Assembly: GCA_022457065.1 (NCBI GenBank)
Contig: JAJGBQ010000001.1
Location: 2,294,001-2,358,000 of the forward strand
Reading direction: 5' to 3'
DNA: 64,000 nucleotides
From: Curvularia sp. ZM96
Taxonomy: Eukaryota > Ascomycota > Dothideomycetes > Pleosporales > Pleosporaceae
In this document: in pieces, positions 30,677 through 41,563 of the stretch
Layout: every line of letters begins with the position of its first letter
Position numbering within the stretch: position 1 is the stretch's first letter
The notes under the pieces: model-generated
Seen by the model: the letters and a program-made list of their open reading frames with translations, nothing else
The model's database searches: none
What the model was told of the DNA's origin: nothing
Made by a program: the position numbers and the translations under genes

Positions 30677-33274
30677 ATGAGACACCTTCTCTACTACACC
30701 TCTGCATCTCTGGGTGTTCTGGTTGCTCTAGTAGCAACTGGTTCTGCTCAGGGTTGTGATCCAAATCATTATCAAGAACCACCTTTCGGTCAAGAGTCAC
30801 CTAAAGACCCTTCTGCTAGACGCAAGTTGCTCGAATATTACGCCGATCTCAGCTGCATTGAGATGTCTGATGGTTCAGAGCCAAATATCAAAGAGCAATG
30901 CAAGAATGTCTGCCCTCCTGGCAAGGAGAAGGGTGATGGCAAGACCGTCATATCCTCCCAAAGCTGTATCTTCAGTGACGCCCCTTGGTTGGATAGAACA
31001 ACCGGAGCACTGGTGCCGTGCGGTGAAGAAAAGTCTCACAAAGGTATTCTTGTCTCCTGGATCTGCTTTCATCATTTACGTGTCGATTCTAATCCAGCTT
31101 TCAGGAGTAATGATCAGGAAGGGGTATTGCTCATGCAATCTCCCTGTTATCGAGTTTGCTGGCACTTTCTTTGTTCAAGCTGTTTCTGAAACCGGAAAAA
31201 TCCTTGAGGAGTTCCTATGTCCACTTTTGAAAGCGCTGGACGTGGTAATGGCTATTGGCATGATGGCCATACCGCCTCCAGGCAGAGCCATCACTGGTGG
31301 AATGGGTAGGTGCTGCAAGTTGCCCCCAGTTGTTAGCAAAAGCTAAAGTAATCTTCAGTGGCAGCGATCAGAACCGCAAAGGCATACAAGTACGCCTACG
31401 AAGCAAAGGACGCTGCTGAACTCTGGGCCGACTTCTTTCTCAGCGGTGCAAATTTCGCAGGCCAAGCGGGATGTGGACCATTGATACCTAAGAAAGACGA
31501 TCTCATCAAAAAAGCCTTTGGCCCTCTTACCGATGTGGTGGATGAGGTTGTCCCGGGAGGGATTGATTACGACAAGTTACCATGCCCCCCAAAAGGATGC
31601 AGAGGCTGCAAAGGTCCTAAGTGCCGGAGCAATGATCATGAAGACAATGGCAATAATGGTTCTCCTGGCTCAAAAACCATGCCAGGTCAGACGGCTACAA
31701 GTAACGGGCCTGGAAGTACTGAACAGCCTATAAAAACCACCGGTACTTTGGCAACCTCTTCAATAGCAACCCTCACATTTGCTCCAACCTTGAGCACTGT
31801 CATACGGTCCTCGGCCATTGCAACTACTTCTCCATCTGTCTTTCCAACAGTTTCATCGATTAGCTTCTCGTCATCATCACAACCGGTCTCAAGTTCCTCC
31901 AGCTCCCCAGCTGCTACACCCTCGTCTTTGTCATGTCAAGCTTTGGCGGCACTGGATACAGAGGAAGCTCCTACTGAGCTCAAGAAACGGGTGTACCCTA
32001 TCGACTTTTCGAAGCGTGCTTTAGAAAAGCGCAGTAAAAAATCAGGCAAAGCTTGCGGAATAACACTGAACAGCTTCGACTTTCCATCCACCGGCCAATG
32101 GGGCGATCATCCCCCACAAAGGTATGGGTTCAACGTTGTCGGCTCATGCGATGATTACAGCTGGGATAATCCGGATTCTGCCGCAGAATATGAAACTGAG
32201 CATGTACTGGAATGGCAGATCGTCGTGAGCTTCTTTAACGCAATGGATAAAGAAATCAAAGGCCCGTTCGACCATCCTAACCCTGAAAAAAAAGATTTAA
32301 AAGTTGGATTCTGTGAGTACTGGAAGGAATCTTGGGATTTCAAAAGAACGCAGGTCATGGACGGACCTGAGCACAGTCCATCACCAAGTCCATCCCCGAG
32401 TCCATCCCTGAACGCAAGAGCAGTTGCAACACCAACGCCTAGAGATGGACCAAATGCGAACCAGGAACCTAAGGAAAAGCAAGCCGCTCCATTTAAACTA
32501 ATGGCCAGAGCGTATCCATACAGACTCAAATCGCAGAAAGAACAGATGTGGCTCGAAGAGATGACTCTTCTGGAGAAGGGTATAAATGGGAGATCCAAGG
32601 GCAGGGTCAGTAATCCCGTCACAAATGAACCTTGAAACTCCATCTGACGTAATTTTTCGACACAGATATTTACTTTAGAGAAGACGAAAAATGGTGAATA
32701 CTCAGATATTCGCAGCAAGAAGAAAATGGAGGAGTTGATCAAAGGCACTTCGCGTGAAAAACAGTATAAGAATCTCGATGCTACGTCGCAGGCACGTGCC
32801 GCGGTTTTAAACTTGCGTCAGACGATAGGAACCTTCATGTACATGCAAGACAAAACGGTTTCCAAGATCTTCGCCGACCAGAAGAACCGAATGGGGGCTA
32901 TGATCGGATACATTGATAAAGAACTTCACAAGACGCCGCGAATGTATTACCCTAACGGAAAAGATCCATATCCGGCTAAACCTTGGGTTGAGCAAGAACT
33001 TGAAAAAAGATGGAACAAGTACATGGATGACGTTTTCGAAACGGCTAAGAAGAGGGCTTCAGATTACATGGAGCTCCATCTTGGTAATCTCGAGGCCACT
33101 TGGGATAGTCAGAGCAAAAAGGATGAATACAAAGAGGACAAAAAAGACGACAAAGCGACCAAAGAGAGAAAGGAACGGTTGAAGCAGAGCCATAAGGAAG
33201 TACTCGACATTATCGACAAGTGCCGGAAAGAATGGAACAAGGTTAAGGATTGGAAGAAGCCTGAGAATTGGTGA
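30677..33274 (+). CDS. large secreted cysteine-containing multidomain protein, function unknown
   Basis: Four exons, 30677-31043, 31105-31305, 31359-32605 and 32666-33274, give 807 residues with short introns of 61, 53 and 60 nt. The N-terminus (YTSASLGVLVALVATGSAQG) is a signal peptide. Residues 26-250 are Cys-bearing with a hydrophobic stretch (GYCSCNLPVIEFAGTFF, LDVVMAIGMMAIPPPG) and end in CPPKGCRGCKGPKC. A Ser/Thr-rich, probably O-glycosylated linker follows (about 260-360), then dibasic Kex2-type sites in LKKRVYPIDFSKRALEKRSKK. Behind them lies a second module with ACGITLNSFDFPSTGQWGD, YETEHVLEWQIVVSFF and FCEYWKESW, a PSPSPSPSPS linker, and a Lys/Glu-rich helical C-terminal module. Third codon positions look less GC-rich than in the conserved neighbours. 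I recall fungal secreted proteins with similar CSCN and TEHVLEWQ motifs but cannot name the family. Confidence 0.75.
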
Positions 33275-33654
33275 GAAGGTGAAGAGAATGATGGATCTGA
33301 TAGGCGACCAGAAAACGCCTGGATCAGAAATTGGCAGGGAGACGGGAATTTTCGATAGCATCTGAATTAACGCCATTGAATCTCAATCTAAAAGGAAATC
33401 CATGTTCTGTCAAGACCAGGCCGGGCCCATTTGAGTAAGTCCAGTACCTTAGCTGGCTTCATGTACTTAGCTCCAACCTGCCAGCCACTTGACCAAATTA
33501 ATCTCGTTGTGATCACTTGTTTCTTGGTCCCCGGACCATACCACTTTCGAAAATTTGGTCTCTTGTTTATCCCAGTTCTGGCATGATGCCACTACATTCA
33601 CTACTCGTACTTGCTAGGTTTCCTTCTGTTCTCTATTTCCCAGGCTCATTTCAC
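33275..33654. other. convergent intergenic region
   Basis: About 380 bp between the stop codons of the secreted protein and the F-box gene. Nothing recognised besides presumed 3'UTRs. Confidence 0.45.
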
Positions 33655-35316
33655 TCAAAGAGGAGCAATTATACCAGGATCATCATCGTCAAAACGTTCT
33701 GCGAAGACGAATAGGGGTATGTCTGAGCTGCCCAAGTTTTTGACGAGATCATCTGTCCATAACTCTTCTAGTTCATCTCCGTATCTTGAGCGACCGATCT
33801 GTTGGTAGAGGTTACGGAGCTCAGGGTCAGGCCTCCATGACACGGTCCACCATTCTACTCTACGACAGGAATCAGGATTATCGTAGCAGCCTGGTTCAAA
33901 ATACCTGATGCCCCAGGCTCCTTCACTAGATCCGCCATGGTCCCAACTGTCATCATCGTCACACAATAAAGGACACCATACTATAGCTTCCTTCAAATAT
34001 TTCATCTGAATCGCAGCTTTGGCGAACCCCTCTAAGAGTGGTCTCAATCTGTGGGTGGGTACAATGCGAAACCGCATTTCCGTATCTGCGGGAGATACCT
34101 TGCGCCAGTAGTCGTGTTCCGCATCCAAATCTTCATCAGCCTCTGTGGTTTCGTAAGGTGGGTAATGTGCATCAGTCACCGGGAACCCAACAGAATCGTT
34201 GCCTCTACCATCGAAACCCTGGAAGTACCACGTGCCGTCAGGACGGGCAATGTGGAACCCGAGTTCGAATTCTTCGAGGTTGGGCCATATTGATGCAGTG
34301 CTTTCCTGGGAAAAGATGCTTTCGTCGACCATACATCTAAGCTGAAGGCGACGCAGGTTAGGGCCTAGCAAACGGAGGTTCGAACTAAAAGGGTCATGCT
34401 TGAGAGGTCCCACCAGATCCGGCAAAGGCTTACCGTGTGCGATTTCGAACGCACGAGATAGAGGATTCAAGAAGTCCAGATGAGCCCGTCGCAACGACTT
34501 TGGAAGTTGGTCGTGCAGAGACAAAAGTGCATCAGAAAATTCGTTTCTTGAGTCGCGTTGCAACCCCGGCCAATCGCATTCATACTCCTTGACGGGATCA
34601 TCATCTGCTTCACCTGAATACTCGCACCATTCAAATCCTCCAGTTCGAACACCCAGGTATTGGAGGTTCGGAAATCTTGTTGCGAGATCGATGAGAATAC
34701 GCAAGTCCAACTTGAATTCAGACGGAGCGAACTCATTCTTCCCGTTCCAGAAGTAGCATGAGTCGCCGTGCCCGTAGTTGTTGTAGACTTCGAAAGATTG
34801 CACAGACGAGATGAAGGGCAACTCGACTTTTAGAAGGCGCACGCGCCAACTGATAGCTAAATGGTGTGCACAACTCCATGCCTTTTCAGGTTCTCGGGTA
34901 GGGGCGTATATTGAGAGTCGGTATCTGCCTTGGAGGGCGTTTTCTCCGGGCCGGTTCTCGATCAAACTGAGAGTACGGAAGAGCCACTCAATCCGTTCGG
35001 TAAACCATTTGTCTCTACTGCGCACCTCGTTTGCTGTTTCCCGACACGGTATTGGGTCTGCATCTCCATCGGGATACGGGAAGGGCGGGAGTGTTGGACG
35101 AAATGTCACCTCCCGCAAGTAAAGCAGACGATGGCCCGAAAACCGCGAAACAAACTCTTGCGCATTATTCTCATTGACAGTATACTCCTTAAAAAATCCA
35201 GAGAACCTTTCGGCGCTGTGGCAGAATTGACGCGAGAGCGTGAGTACTTTCTTTAAATGTTCAGGGCGTAGGTAACTGCAGATTTTGTCGACGAGTTCCT
35301 GTGGTATATCTTTCAT
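33655..35316 (-). CDS. F-box protein
   Basis: Single-exon 553-residue protein starting MKDIPQELVDKICSYLRPEHLKKVLTLSR, an N-terminal F-box (about residues 1-40), the element that binds Skp1 in SCF ubiquitin ligases. The remainder has scattered Leu-rich segments (LLKVELPFISSVQSFEV, FPNLQYLGVRTGG, LLGPNLRRLQLRC, NLEEFELGFHI) consistent with irregular LRR-like substrate recognition, and a Trp/Asp-rich C-terminus. F-box genes of this type form large lineage-variable families in Pleosporales and similar fungi. The substrate is unknown. It faces the secreted protein tail to tail, and both look less GC-rich than the surrounding conserved genes. Confidence 0.8.
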   Translation of the reverse strand: MKDIPQELVDKICSYLRPEHLKKVLTLSRQFCHSAERFSGFFKEYTVNENNAQEFVSRFSGHRLLYLREVTFRPTLPPFPYPDGDADPIPCRETANEVRSRDKWFTERIEWLFRTLSLIENRPGENALQGRYRLSIYAPTREPEKAWSCAHHLAISWRVRLLKVELPFISSVQSFEVYNNYGHGDSCYFWNGKNEFAPSEFKLDLRILIDLATRFPNLQYLGVRTGGFEWCEYSGEADDDPVKEYECDWPGLQRDSRNEFSDALLSLHDQLPKSLRRAHLDFLNPLSRAFEIAHGKPLPDLVGPLKHDPFSSNLRLLGPNLRRLQLRCMVDESIFSQESTASIWPNLEEFELGFHIARPDGTWYFQGFDGRGNDSVGFPVTDAHYPPYETTEADEDLDAEHDYWRKVSPADTEMRFRIVPTHRLRPLLEGFAKAAIQMKYLKEAIVWCPLLCDDDDSWDHGGSSEGAWGIRYFEPGCYDNPDSCRRVEWWTVSWRPDPELRNLYQQIGRSRYGDELEELWTDDLVKNLGSSDIPLFVFAERFDDDDPGIIAPL

Positions 35317-36676
35317 GTTTATGGAATAGGCAAGCAGTTGAGAATGTGTGAATGATATTTAACTCGGTGAAGGAGCAAAAGGTTGGCCAAGTATTGCTTA
35401 CGATGAACGGATTAATGCCTTGTTTTCTTGTGGTGGTAGTGGTGGAGGCGGCAGCTCTTAACCCACGGGTGCAATTGCGGCACAGTCACCACAGTTTGCG
35501 TCTTCGTTGTGTGCGCCGTCAAAGCACTACATCAGCTGCATCAAAAGTGGGTTGTAAAGGAGGCATTGCTAGCTTGGCAGTCGCTTACAACAAGGGCCAG
35601 TGCAATATCTCCTAAGGTGGCGAATGTCGCTACGCCGCAATATATTTGTAGCAACAGGCAACTGGCTTAGAGCGTTCCGGCATGGATTCCGAGCCCGCTA
35701 GGCGCCGATGACCCCACCCCTCAAGGTGACACTCTTGTGGGGGCCAGCCTCAAACCTTCCGCAGTCGGATACTATTTCCATATCTACAAAATAGCCCGTA
35801 CCTGATGAAGAGCTCAGCGGCTTATAGGTACAGCTTCTTTGGCCAATTCTCGTGCAGTAACTGCTCTCAACAAGGAACCGTTGTTTCGTCCCCACCTGGT
35901 TGTGGTTTTGCATATGTATTCTTAAATATTCCGTGCCATATCTTGCTGTAATTTCTACATCACGTTGGGATCATTACAATGTCGGCACATGAAGCTATAC
36001 TAGTGCACATAGTCAAAGAACAGATTGTATTTTAGTGCGACCATTTCGACGTCCGAACATGAAAAGATAATACCAAAAAAAAAAAAAAAATAGATAAATA
36101 CCGACCGTGGGTAACTACTACCATTTTATCTAATCAATCACTTGGAGAAGAAAAGCAGCAACCAAAGCCACTCTTCACTTGTTGCCCCCAATTCTCAGCA
36201 TCAGCTTTCTGCCTTCCTCTCCTCAAGTAATTCCATGACACATATACGAACACACATACATGTAGATATAATATACAATCGCAATAAGTGAAAATAAATG
36301 AAACTCATGATTGCACATCCACTTACTTAATTTACAAACATGCTAGCTCTAACAACTAAGACCCAATAAAACAAACCATGAAGAAACATCACGAGAGAAC
36401 AAGGGACAATGTCCTTCAACAAGCAAAAGAACGGAGACTGAGAGAAATAAAGGAGAGAGTAAAGAAGCGACACACACCATACACACGTATTTCACAAAGA
36501 AAACGAACGACGAGTATATCAAACACATCGCATCATCAATATCCAGTCTTCATTTGATCATTTGGTTATTATCTTTCTTCATCCACAACAAACTCGAACA
36601 CCAAATCCAACCCTCATATTGCTTCCCATTCTCCTATCCAACCAACAACCATCACCACCCATCATGCCTTCACGGC
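35317..36676. other. intergenic region, AT-rich with A16 tract
   Basis: About 1.36 kb between two minus-strand genes. It holds a run of 16 A at 36075-36090 and an A/C-rich, low-complexity stretch at about 36220-36540. Open frames at 35352 and 35698 have no support. Confidence 0.45.
36075..36090. repeat. poly-A tract (A16)
   Basis: Sixteen consecutive A residues on the plus strand in non-coding DNA. On its own it could be a slippage tract or the tail of an old retroposed copy; no retroelement body is visible next to it. Confidence 0.8.
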
Positions 36677-38046
36677 TCACCCCATAAAAGCCCCATAGTC
36701 CATAAAAGTCCCACCGGCGGGCCTCTGCGTCCTCGCTCGCTGCGCCGCCGCCGGCCTCTCATAAACCTTGCTCGTTTCCACTGGCTGAAACTGCACGGGT
36801 TGAAACTGCACAGGTTGAAATTCCACGGGTTGAAACTGCACCGGCTGCTGCTGCTGCTCAGGCACATTCACCGTGATCTCTACCTTCGGTTCCTGACCCG
36901 GCTGCTTAACCGCTATATTACTACCAGACAGCAGTGGTTCACTATATTTCCTGGTCAGATTCCTCCTCCTCGACTCTTCGACACAGGATTTAAGATTCTC
37001 TGCTATACGTCCCGTAGTCGCTTCGTCCGTGGTGAACCAACCCGAATTCAAGATATCCTGTGCGGTGGGGCGGTCCGTAGGCACTGGATTCAAGACCCAG
37101 CGTAGAAACTGTATTTCCTTCTCCGACACTCCCTTTTGGATGAGTTTATCCCAGTGCTGGCCTTCGTGGTGCGATTGGTCGTGGTAAGGGAGTCGACATC
37201 CGTCGTAGTAATCTAGTGCGTCGAGGCCGAAATCGTGAGCTATGGCTCGCTCGACTGAGCGCTCTTTTTGGACTTGGTTGCCTTGCAGGAGCTCGTCGTA
37301 GAGACCGTATTTTGTGAATGAGGCTTGGGCTTCGAGCAGCTGGCAGTAGATCAGCCCCCAGGACCAAATGTCTGCCGCGGGACTGATTTCGTTGCGGAAG
37401 TAGACTTCGGGTGCGCGGTAGATGATGGGTTGGACGAGGCCTTTGGCGGGTTCCATGACGATGCCTAGGTCGCCGAGCTTGGTGGTGATGCGGTTGTCGC
37501 CTACGACGGCCCGGGAGTTGGGCGTTTCTTCGAAGCCGTTGAGCAGGATGTTTTGCATTTTCAAATCTGTTTGAATGTTAAATAGGGAAAATGAATATGT
37601 AAGTGATGCAGCTACGAACCGGCATATACCAAGTCTCGCTGGTGCACATCCTGCAAGCCCAGCAGCGCCGAGCGCATGATCCCCTTGATCTCGACATCGC
37701 TGAACTGGCGCTTCCTCCTTGCATCCCACAGTGTAGACTGCAGGATCTCCAGCACAATACGCGGCGGGTCGGATCTCGATAATGGGGGAATGCGATCGAC
37801 TTGTTGGCGAATGGTTGGGAGGTCCTTGAGATATTCGTGCATGATCATCTCGTGCTGAAATCGTGGCCAGCCGTAGCCGACGTCATCATCGCTTGGTTGC
37901 TTGACGATGAATATCTTTTCTTGTGTCGCGGCGTCTACGGCAACCCATACGTTGGCTTGACCGAGGGGTTTGACGAGCAAGTATCGGTACCCGTGCTCGC
38001 CCACGAGTTCTGCGCCTTCACGCAATGAAACTGTGGCTCCGACCAT
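36677..38046 (-). CDS. protein kinase-like protein with C-terminal QPVxF repeats
   Basis: Exons 37620-38046 and 36677-37566 with a 53-nt intron (donor GTTCGT, acceptor AAACAG) give 438 residues. The intron splits the catalytic loop and splicing yields HQRDLVYADLKMQNILL, the H-x-R-D..D-x-K-x-x-N loop with catalytic Asp143. Upstream, FIVKQ is the probable ATP-binding Lys strand. The usual DFG is DLG (LGDLGIV), the glycine-rich loop is weak (VKPLGQANVWVAV) and the activation segment ends in APE (IIYRAPEVYF), followed by DIWSWGLIYCQL. The kinase is therefore complete but divergent. The C-terminus has Pro/Gln-rich tandem copies of QPVQF/QPVEF (DNA repeat at 36776-36845). Substrate and pathway unknown. 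Confidence 0.85.
36776..36845 (-). repeat. 15-bp coding tandem repeat (QPVQF units)
   Basis: Four to five units of 15 bp (plus-strand form CTGCACGGGTTGAAA with substitutions) inside the kinase gene encode consecutive Gln-Pro-Val-(Gln/Glu)-Phe pentapeptides. The frame is kept by the unit length. Confidence 0.85.
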
Positions 38047-39090
38047 TGTGGAAAGAAGTAATAGGTAGGAAGGACTTCAATATTATCGCTTGAGCATAAG
38101 TTGTGTAGCGTTGGAGAAACAAAGTACCCAGGCCCGTCCTTTGCAGTATATAAAATGGGTAAGAAAGGAAGATGTCAATCGCCACACGAAATCATGAAAT
38201 ACGTGGAACTAGGGAACGGGTATCGGCCTTCCAAAGGCCTAGGGCATTGATGGTGTTTCCAACACAACGGAATCTTGCAGTTGAATGGTTGCTCGATGTG
38301 GCAGAGTCGGTGCGATGACGGAAGGGCTGTCACCGTTACGGAAGTGGCGGGTCTGCGTCATTGCCCTTTGCGTAATCGCCCAGGCCACTAATTACGAACC
38401 GGCGCATGTTGGAGCAGCTCGAAGCTCTTGTATCCAGGAACGGAGGATATAGATAGAACTGCTACCGGAAGACCCCCGTGACTTTGCAGTGTCGTTGGTA
38501 GGAGTACGGAGTGCCAAAGAGGGCAAAATAGCGGACCAATCAGGAATGGACTGCAGAGCTTATGCGGGCCTCCCCTGTCGCCAGCATCCATCTGCATCCA
38601 TCCCGAAAATGTCCTAGCTCGAACGATCCTCCTGAAGATCACTGTCACGTGTTTGGGTTTGCAAGTGTATCTCTCGTCACTCACATCGTGACAGACATTT
38701 GATATTATCATAAGTTATGTTTCTTCGTCTAGCCCAATGTGCTAATGCTACCCAAATCCAAGTCTGAGACTCTTCCATGGCGCCTCTAGGGTCGGCTCCA
38801 TTGGGCCTCTTTCTATCATGCTCATCCAAAAGGTGCTTTTTCGACAACGATGGTAGCCCAACCGTTTCATACATGTCAACACGCCGCGCGCACCCCTCGT
38901 TAAAAAAAACAGTTAAAACATGCTACTAGGGAACACTGCCCTGATGTAAATAGACGAAATGAAGATAAAAAACGGGTCTACTAGCGAAGTGAAGATACGG
39001 GGCGACAACGATGGGGGAACGCCAGAAAATGCGAGACAGGTAATGCAGGACATGACGCTGGAATTATGCAAAAGTGCGCGAGAGTGCCAA
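38047..39090. other. intergenic region
   Basis: About 1.04 kb between the kinase start and the SUR1 stop, both minus strand. A 108-codon open frame at 38388-38711 shows no domain. Nothing else recognised. Confidence 0.45.
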
Positions 39091-40190
39091 TCAGACCTCG
39101 TGTCGGTCGTCGAGCTCGAAGCTCTTCTGGCTGATGCGACGGTAAAAAGGCATTCTTGGGTTCAAGAAACGAATCTTGGGGGAGCCAGGGCCGGAAGATC
39201 GCTTGTTCATGACGACGAACCTGTACACCATGCCAAGGATGGCAAAACCGGCAATGAATCCAAGGATTGTGACAAGCAACCAGTGCTTGGCGAGCCAGAA
39301 GATAATCTTAACGTCGGTCCTGTGCCAGCTGTTTCCAAGGTGGTGGGTGAAGAAACTCCACGAGTGGTTGTTGTACTCATCGGGGAAAAGAATGCGCACG
39401 CGCTCGTCGCCGACGGGGCCGGCGTTGTTATAATGTCTCCAGATAAGACTGAGGAAGAGCGGTCCAGTAGAGGCCATGACAGTGATGTATGGCAAAGGCC
39501 AGCGACGGTTGTACTCGGTCAAGGAATCAATGGCCTTGAGGAAGAAGGGATGGCGGGGGACTGCGCCCATAACGTCGTTTGAAATTCCAGTGGGAATGGT
39601 ACGGCGGACCCAAGCGGGGTAGGCGAGGAGAGGATCGAGGCTGCGGTTGCATCCCTATGGCTTGTCAGTTGTGGAACGTTTGTGTTGCTACGAGGTGAAC
39701 TCACATCGTCCAAGTCAATGTAGATTCCACCAAAGTGGTGGAGAACAAAGTAACGGATGGCATCGGCGCGTTGAATGGGATAGGGATAACCGTCAAAAGT
39801 CTCGAGGAACCATGGGTACTCGGCCGCAATGAACTCGCGCGACTTCTTATCGGTCCACAGCTATGCTTGGTTAGCAGGGGCGCAGAGCAGTTGCAGATTT
39901 GCGCCTCGTACCTTGTACTCGTAGTCGGGGTGGAGGTCGAGACAGCTTTGCTGGGGGCCCTTCCAGTGCGCAGGAATGCTCTCGTTGATGTACGTCTGGT
40001 GGATGATCTTGGGGACCAGCTGGGGAGTATGGTCGATTGCGCTCGAATTGGGGGCGGGCAACTCTCCACGGAGAATGGCGTCCTCACGGCCAGACGCGAC
40101 CAAGAGACCGAGCAGTGTCCAGACGCTGTGTACGGCAAAACCCAGGACCAGAATGGTCACGAGCAAGAATATGGTGACGCCTCTCCGCAT
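39091..40190 (-). CDS. SUR1: inositol phosphorylceramide mannosyltransferase (SUR1/CSG1, GT32)
   Basis: Transfers mannose from GDP-mannose to inositol phosphorylceramide to give MIPC in the Golgi. Exons are 39912-40190, 39705-39860 and 39091-39654, with introns of 51 and 50 nt, giving 332 residues. The N-terminal anchor is GVTIFLLVTILVLGFAVHSVW. The GT32 motifs are VPKIIHQTYINESIPAHW, then RADAIRYFVLHHFGGIYIDLDDGCNRSLDPLL, where the DLDD at the exon 2 end is the metal/sugar-nucleotide binding DXD. MASTGPLFLSLIWRHY and a second membrane segment (KHWLLVTILGFIAGFAILGMVYRF) near the C-terminus complete the fold. Both introns are phase 0 and the length is normal. Divergent from the 7TM-like gene. 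Confidence 0.93.
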
Positions 40191-41563
40191 GGTGGGTGCT
40201 GCTCTTGTTATTATTACTGTTGTTGGCGTGTGCTTGTCGCTGAGAGCAGGTCTCCTTTTCCTCAGAACGGTGATTGACAGGGCAGAGGGCGGATCAAGGC
40301 GGGGGGTCGCGAAGGCGAAGGCGAGGGCGAGGAATGCAGAGACGAGATGTCAACAGAGGCCCGAGTCGAACATCGGCGAGCGTCTAGTGCCAGTCGGGAG
40401 AAAAAAGAGAGGCAGAGCGGCGCAATAAAGCTGAGCGCGGCGGGCTTTGGAGGAGCGAGGCTGTGCTCGAGCCAGACGCCAATCTCGGTTAAGGCAGCGC
40501 GCCAGGGTTCAGGGGTGGGGGGCCAACTTGGGCCAGGGCGGCAGGAGATGCGAACACTGCAGCAACCCATCGACGACTCGCTGCTGCTGCTGTTCCGCCA
40601 TGCTGGGCGACGCTGGGCATCTCACCACACCACACCACGCCATACAGATGCACCTCGAGCGCTGTACAGTCGGACTAACTAGCCGGCTTGCGCGGCCTTG
40701 TCGCGGCGCTCTCGCCGCAGTCGCTCTGCGCGCAGCACGGCCGGTAGCGCTGTGCGAGCTGCTCCTCCACACCCCGCCCATGACGAGATGGTGCAGCGAC
40801 TCTAAGCCAACAGGTTGGCTCGCACTGTATTCCTCTTCTTGTCCAATACGCACGATAGGCTTGCCGACGCCTGGCGCGCCGCCGTTTACTTAGCTGGACG
40901 CGACCCTGAACTGGCTCGACCCGCTATTAGCCCTACGTAGCCCAACCACATGGCCGTTAATGTGGTGATGGTGAAGATTTTGCCGCACTCTCTGCCGTGT
41001 CGTGGCTGTTTTGTCTTGTCGTGTCTTGTCTTGACTTGCCTTATCTCGACAGCCAGCAGGTTGGCAAAGGAGCAGATGACGTATTGGTACCAGAAACAAG
41101 CTGGGCGCCATCGACTTGGTCAACTCATGATCATCGATATTGCTAACCACAATCTCGCCCAACGGCAATTGGTGTGCCTGGGATACTCACGTGCCAGCGT
41201 GGATTCTTGACCGCAACAACTCGCTAAACCTCTGCTAGTCCAGTTCTTGTCCAAGCAAGCTCTCTTCAAGACCTGTCTGGCATGCTTCCGCTTTCGCATG
41301 TTGTAGTCGCGAAGCTGCAAAGACGGTCGTTCCTGTCCTCATGGTCGGTCACGTGCTGCATACCACTAGTGTACACTCTTGGCACATGTATGCTTCCCGC
41401 TCGCAACTGCACCACCAGTTGGCCTGTGGCTGCCACATGACGGCCACCACACGCCACAACTCTCCACACCCAATAGCTATCTTCCTTCCAACACCATACA
41501 CCATACACCACCAGCCAACTACCTATGACGACTTATCATGACTTGCCCTCCTAGCCACCCTGC
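40191..41563. other. divergent intergenic region, GC-rich near SUR1
   Basis: About 1.37 kb. The SUR1-proximal 500 bp are GC-rich, with open frames on both strands that reflect composition. A short CTTGTC-type direct repeat occurs near 41010-41035. No gene recognised. Confidence 0.45.

Noticed and set aside
31358..32635. Independent 425-residue gene inside the secreted protein locus
   Set aside because: Its apparent start is a GTG codon created at the exon 3 boundary; clean introns link it to a signal-peptide exon before and another exon after.
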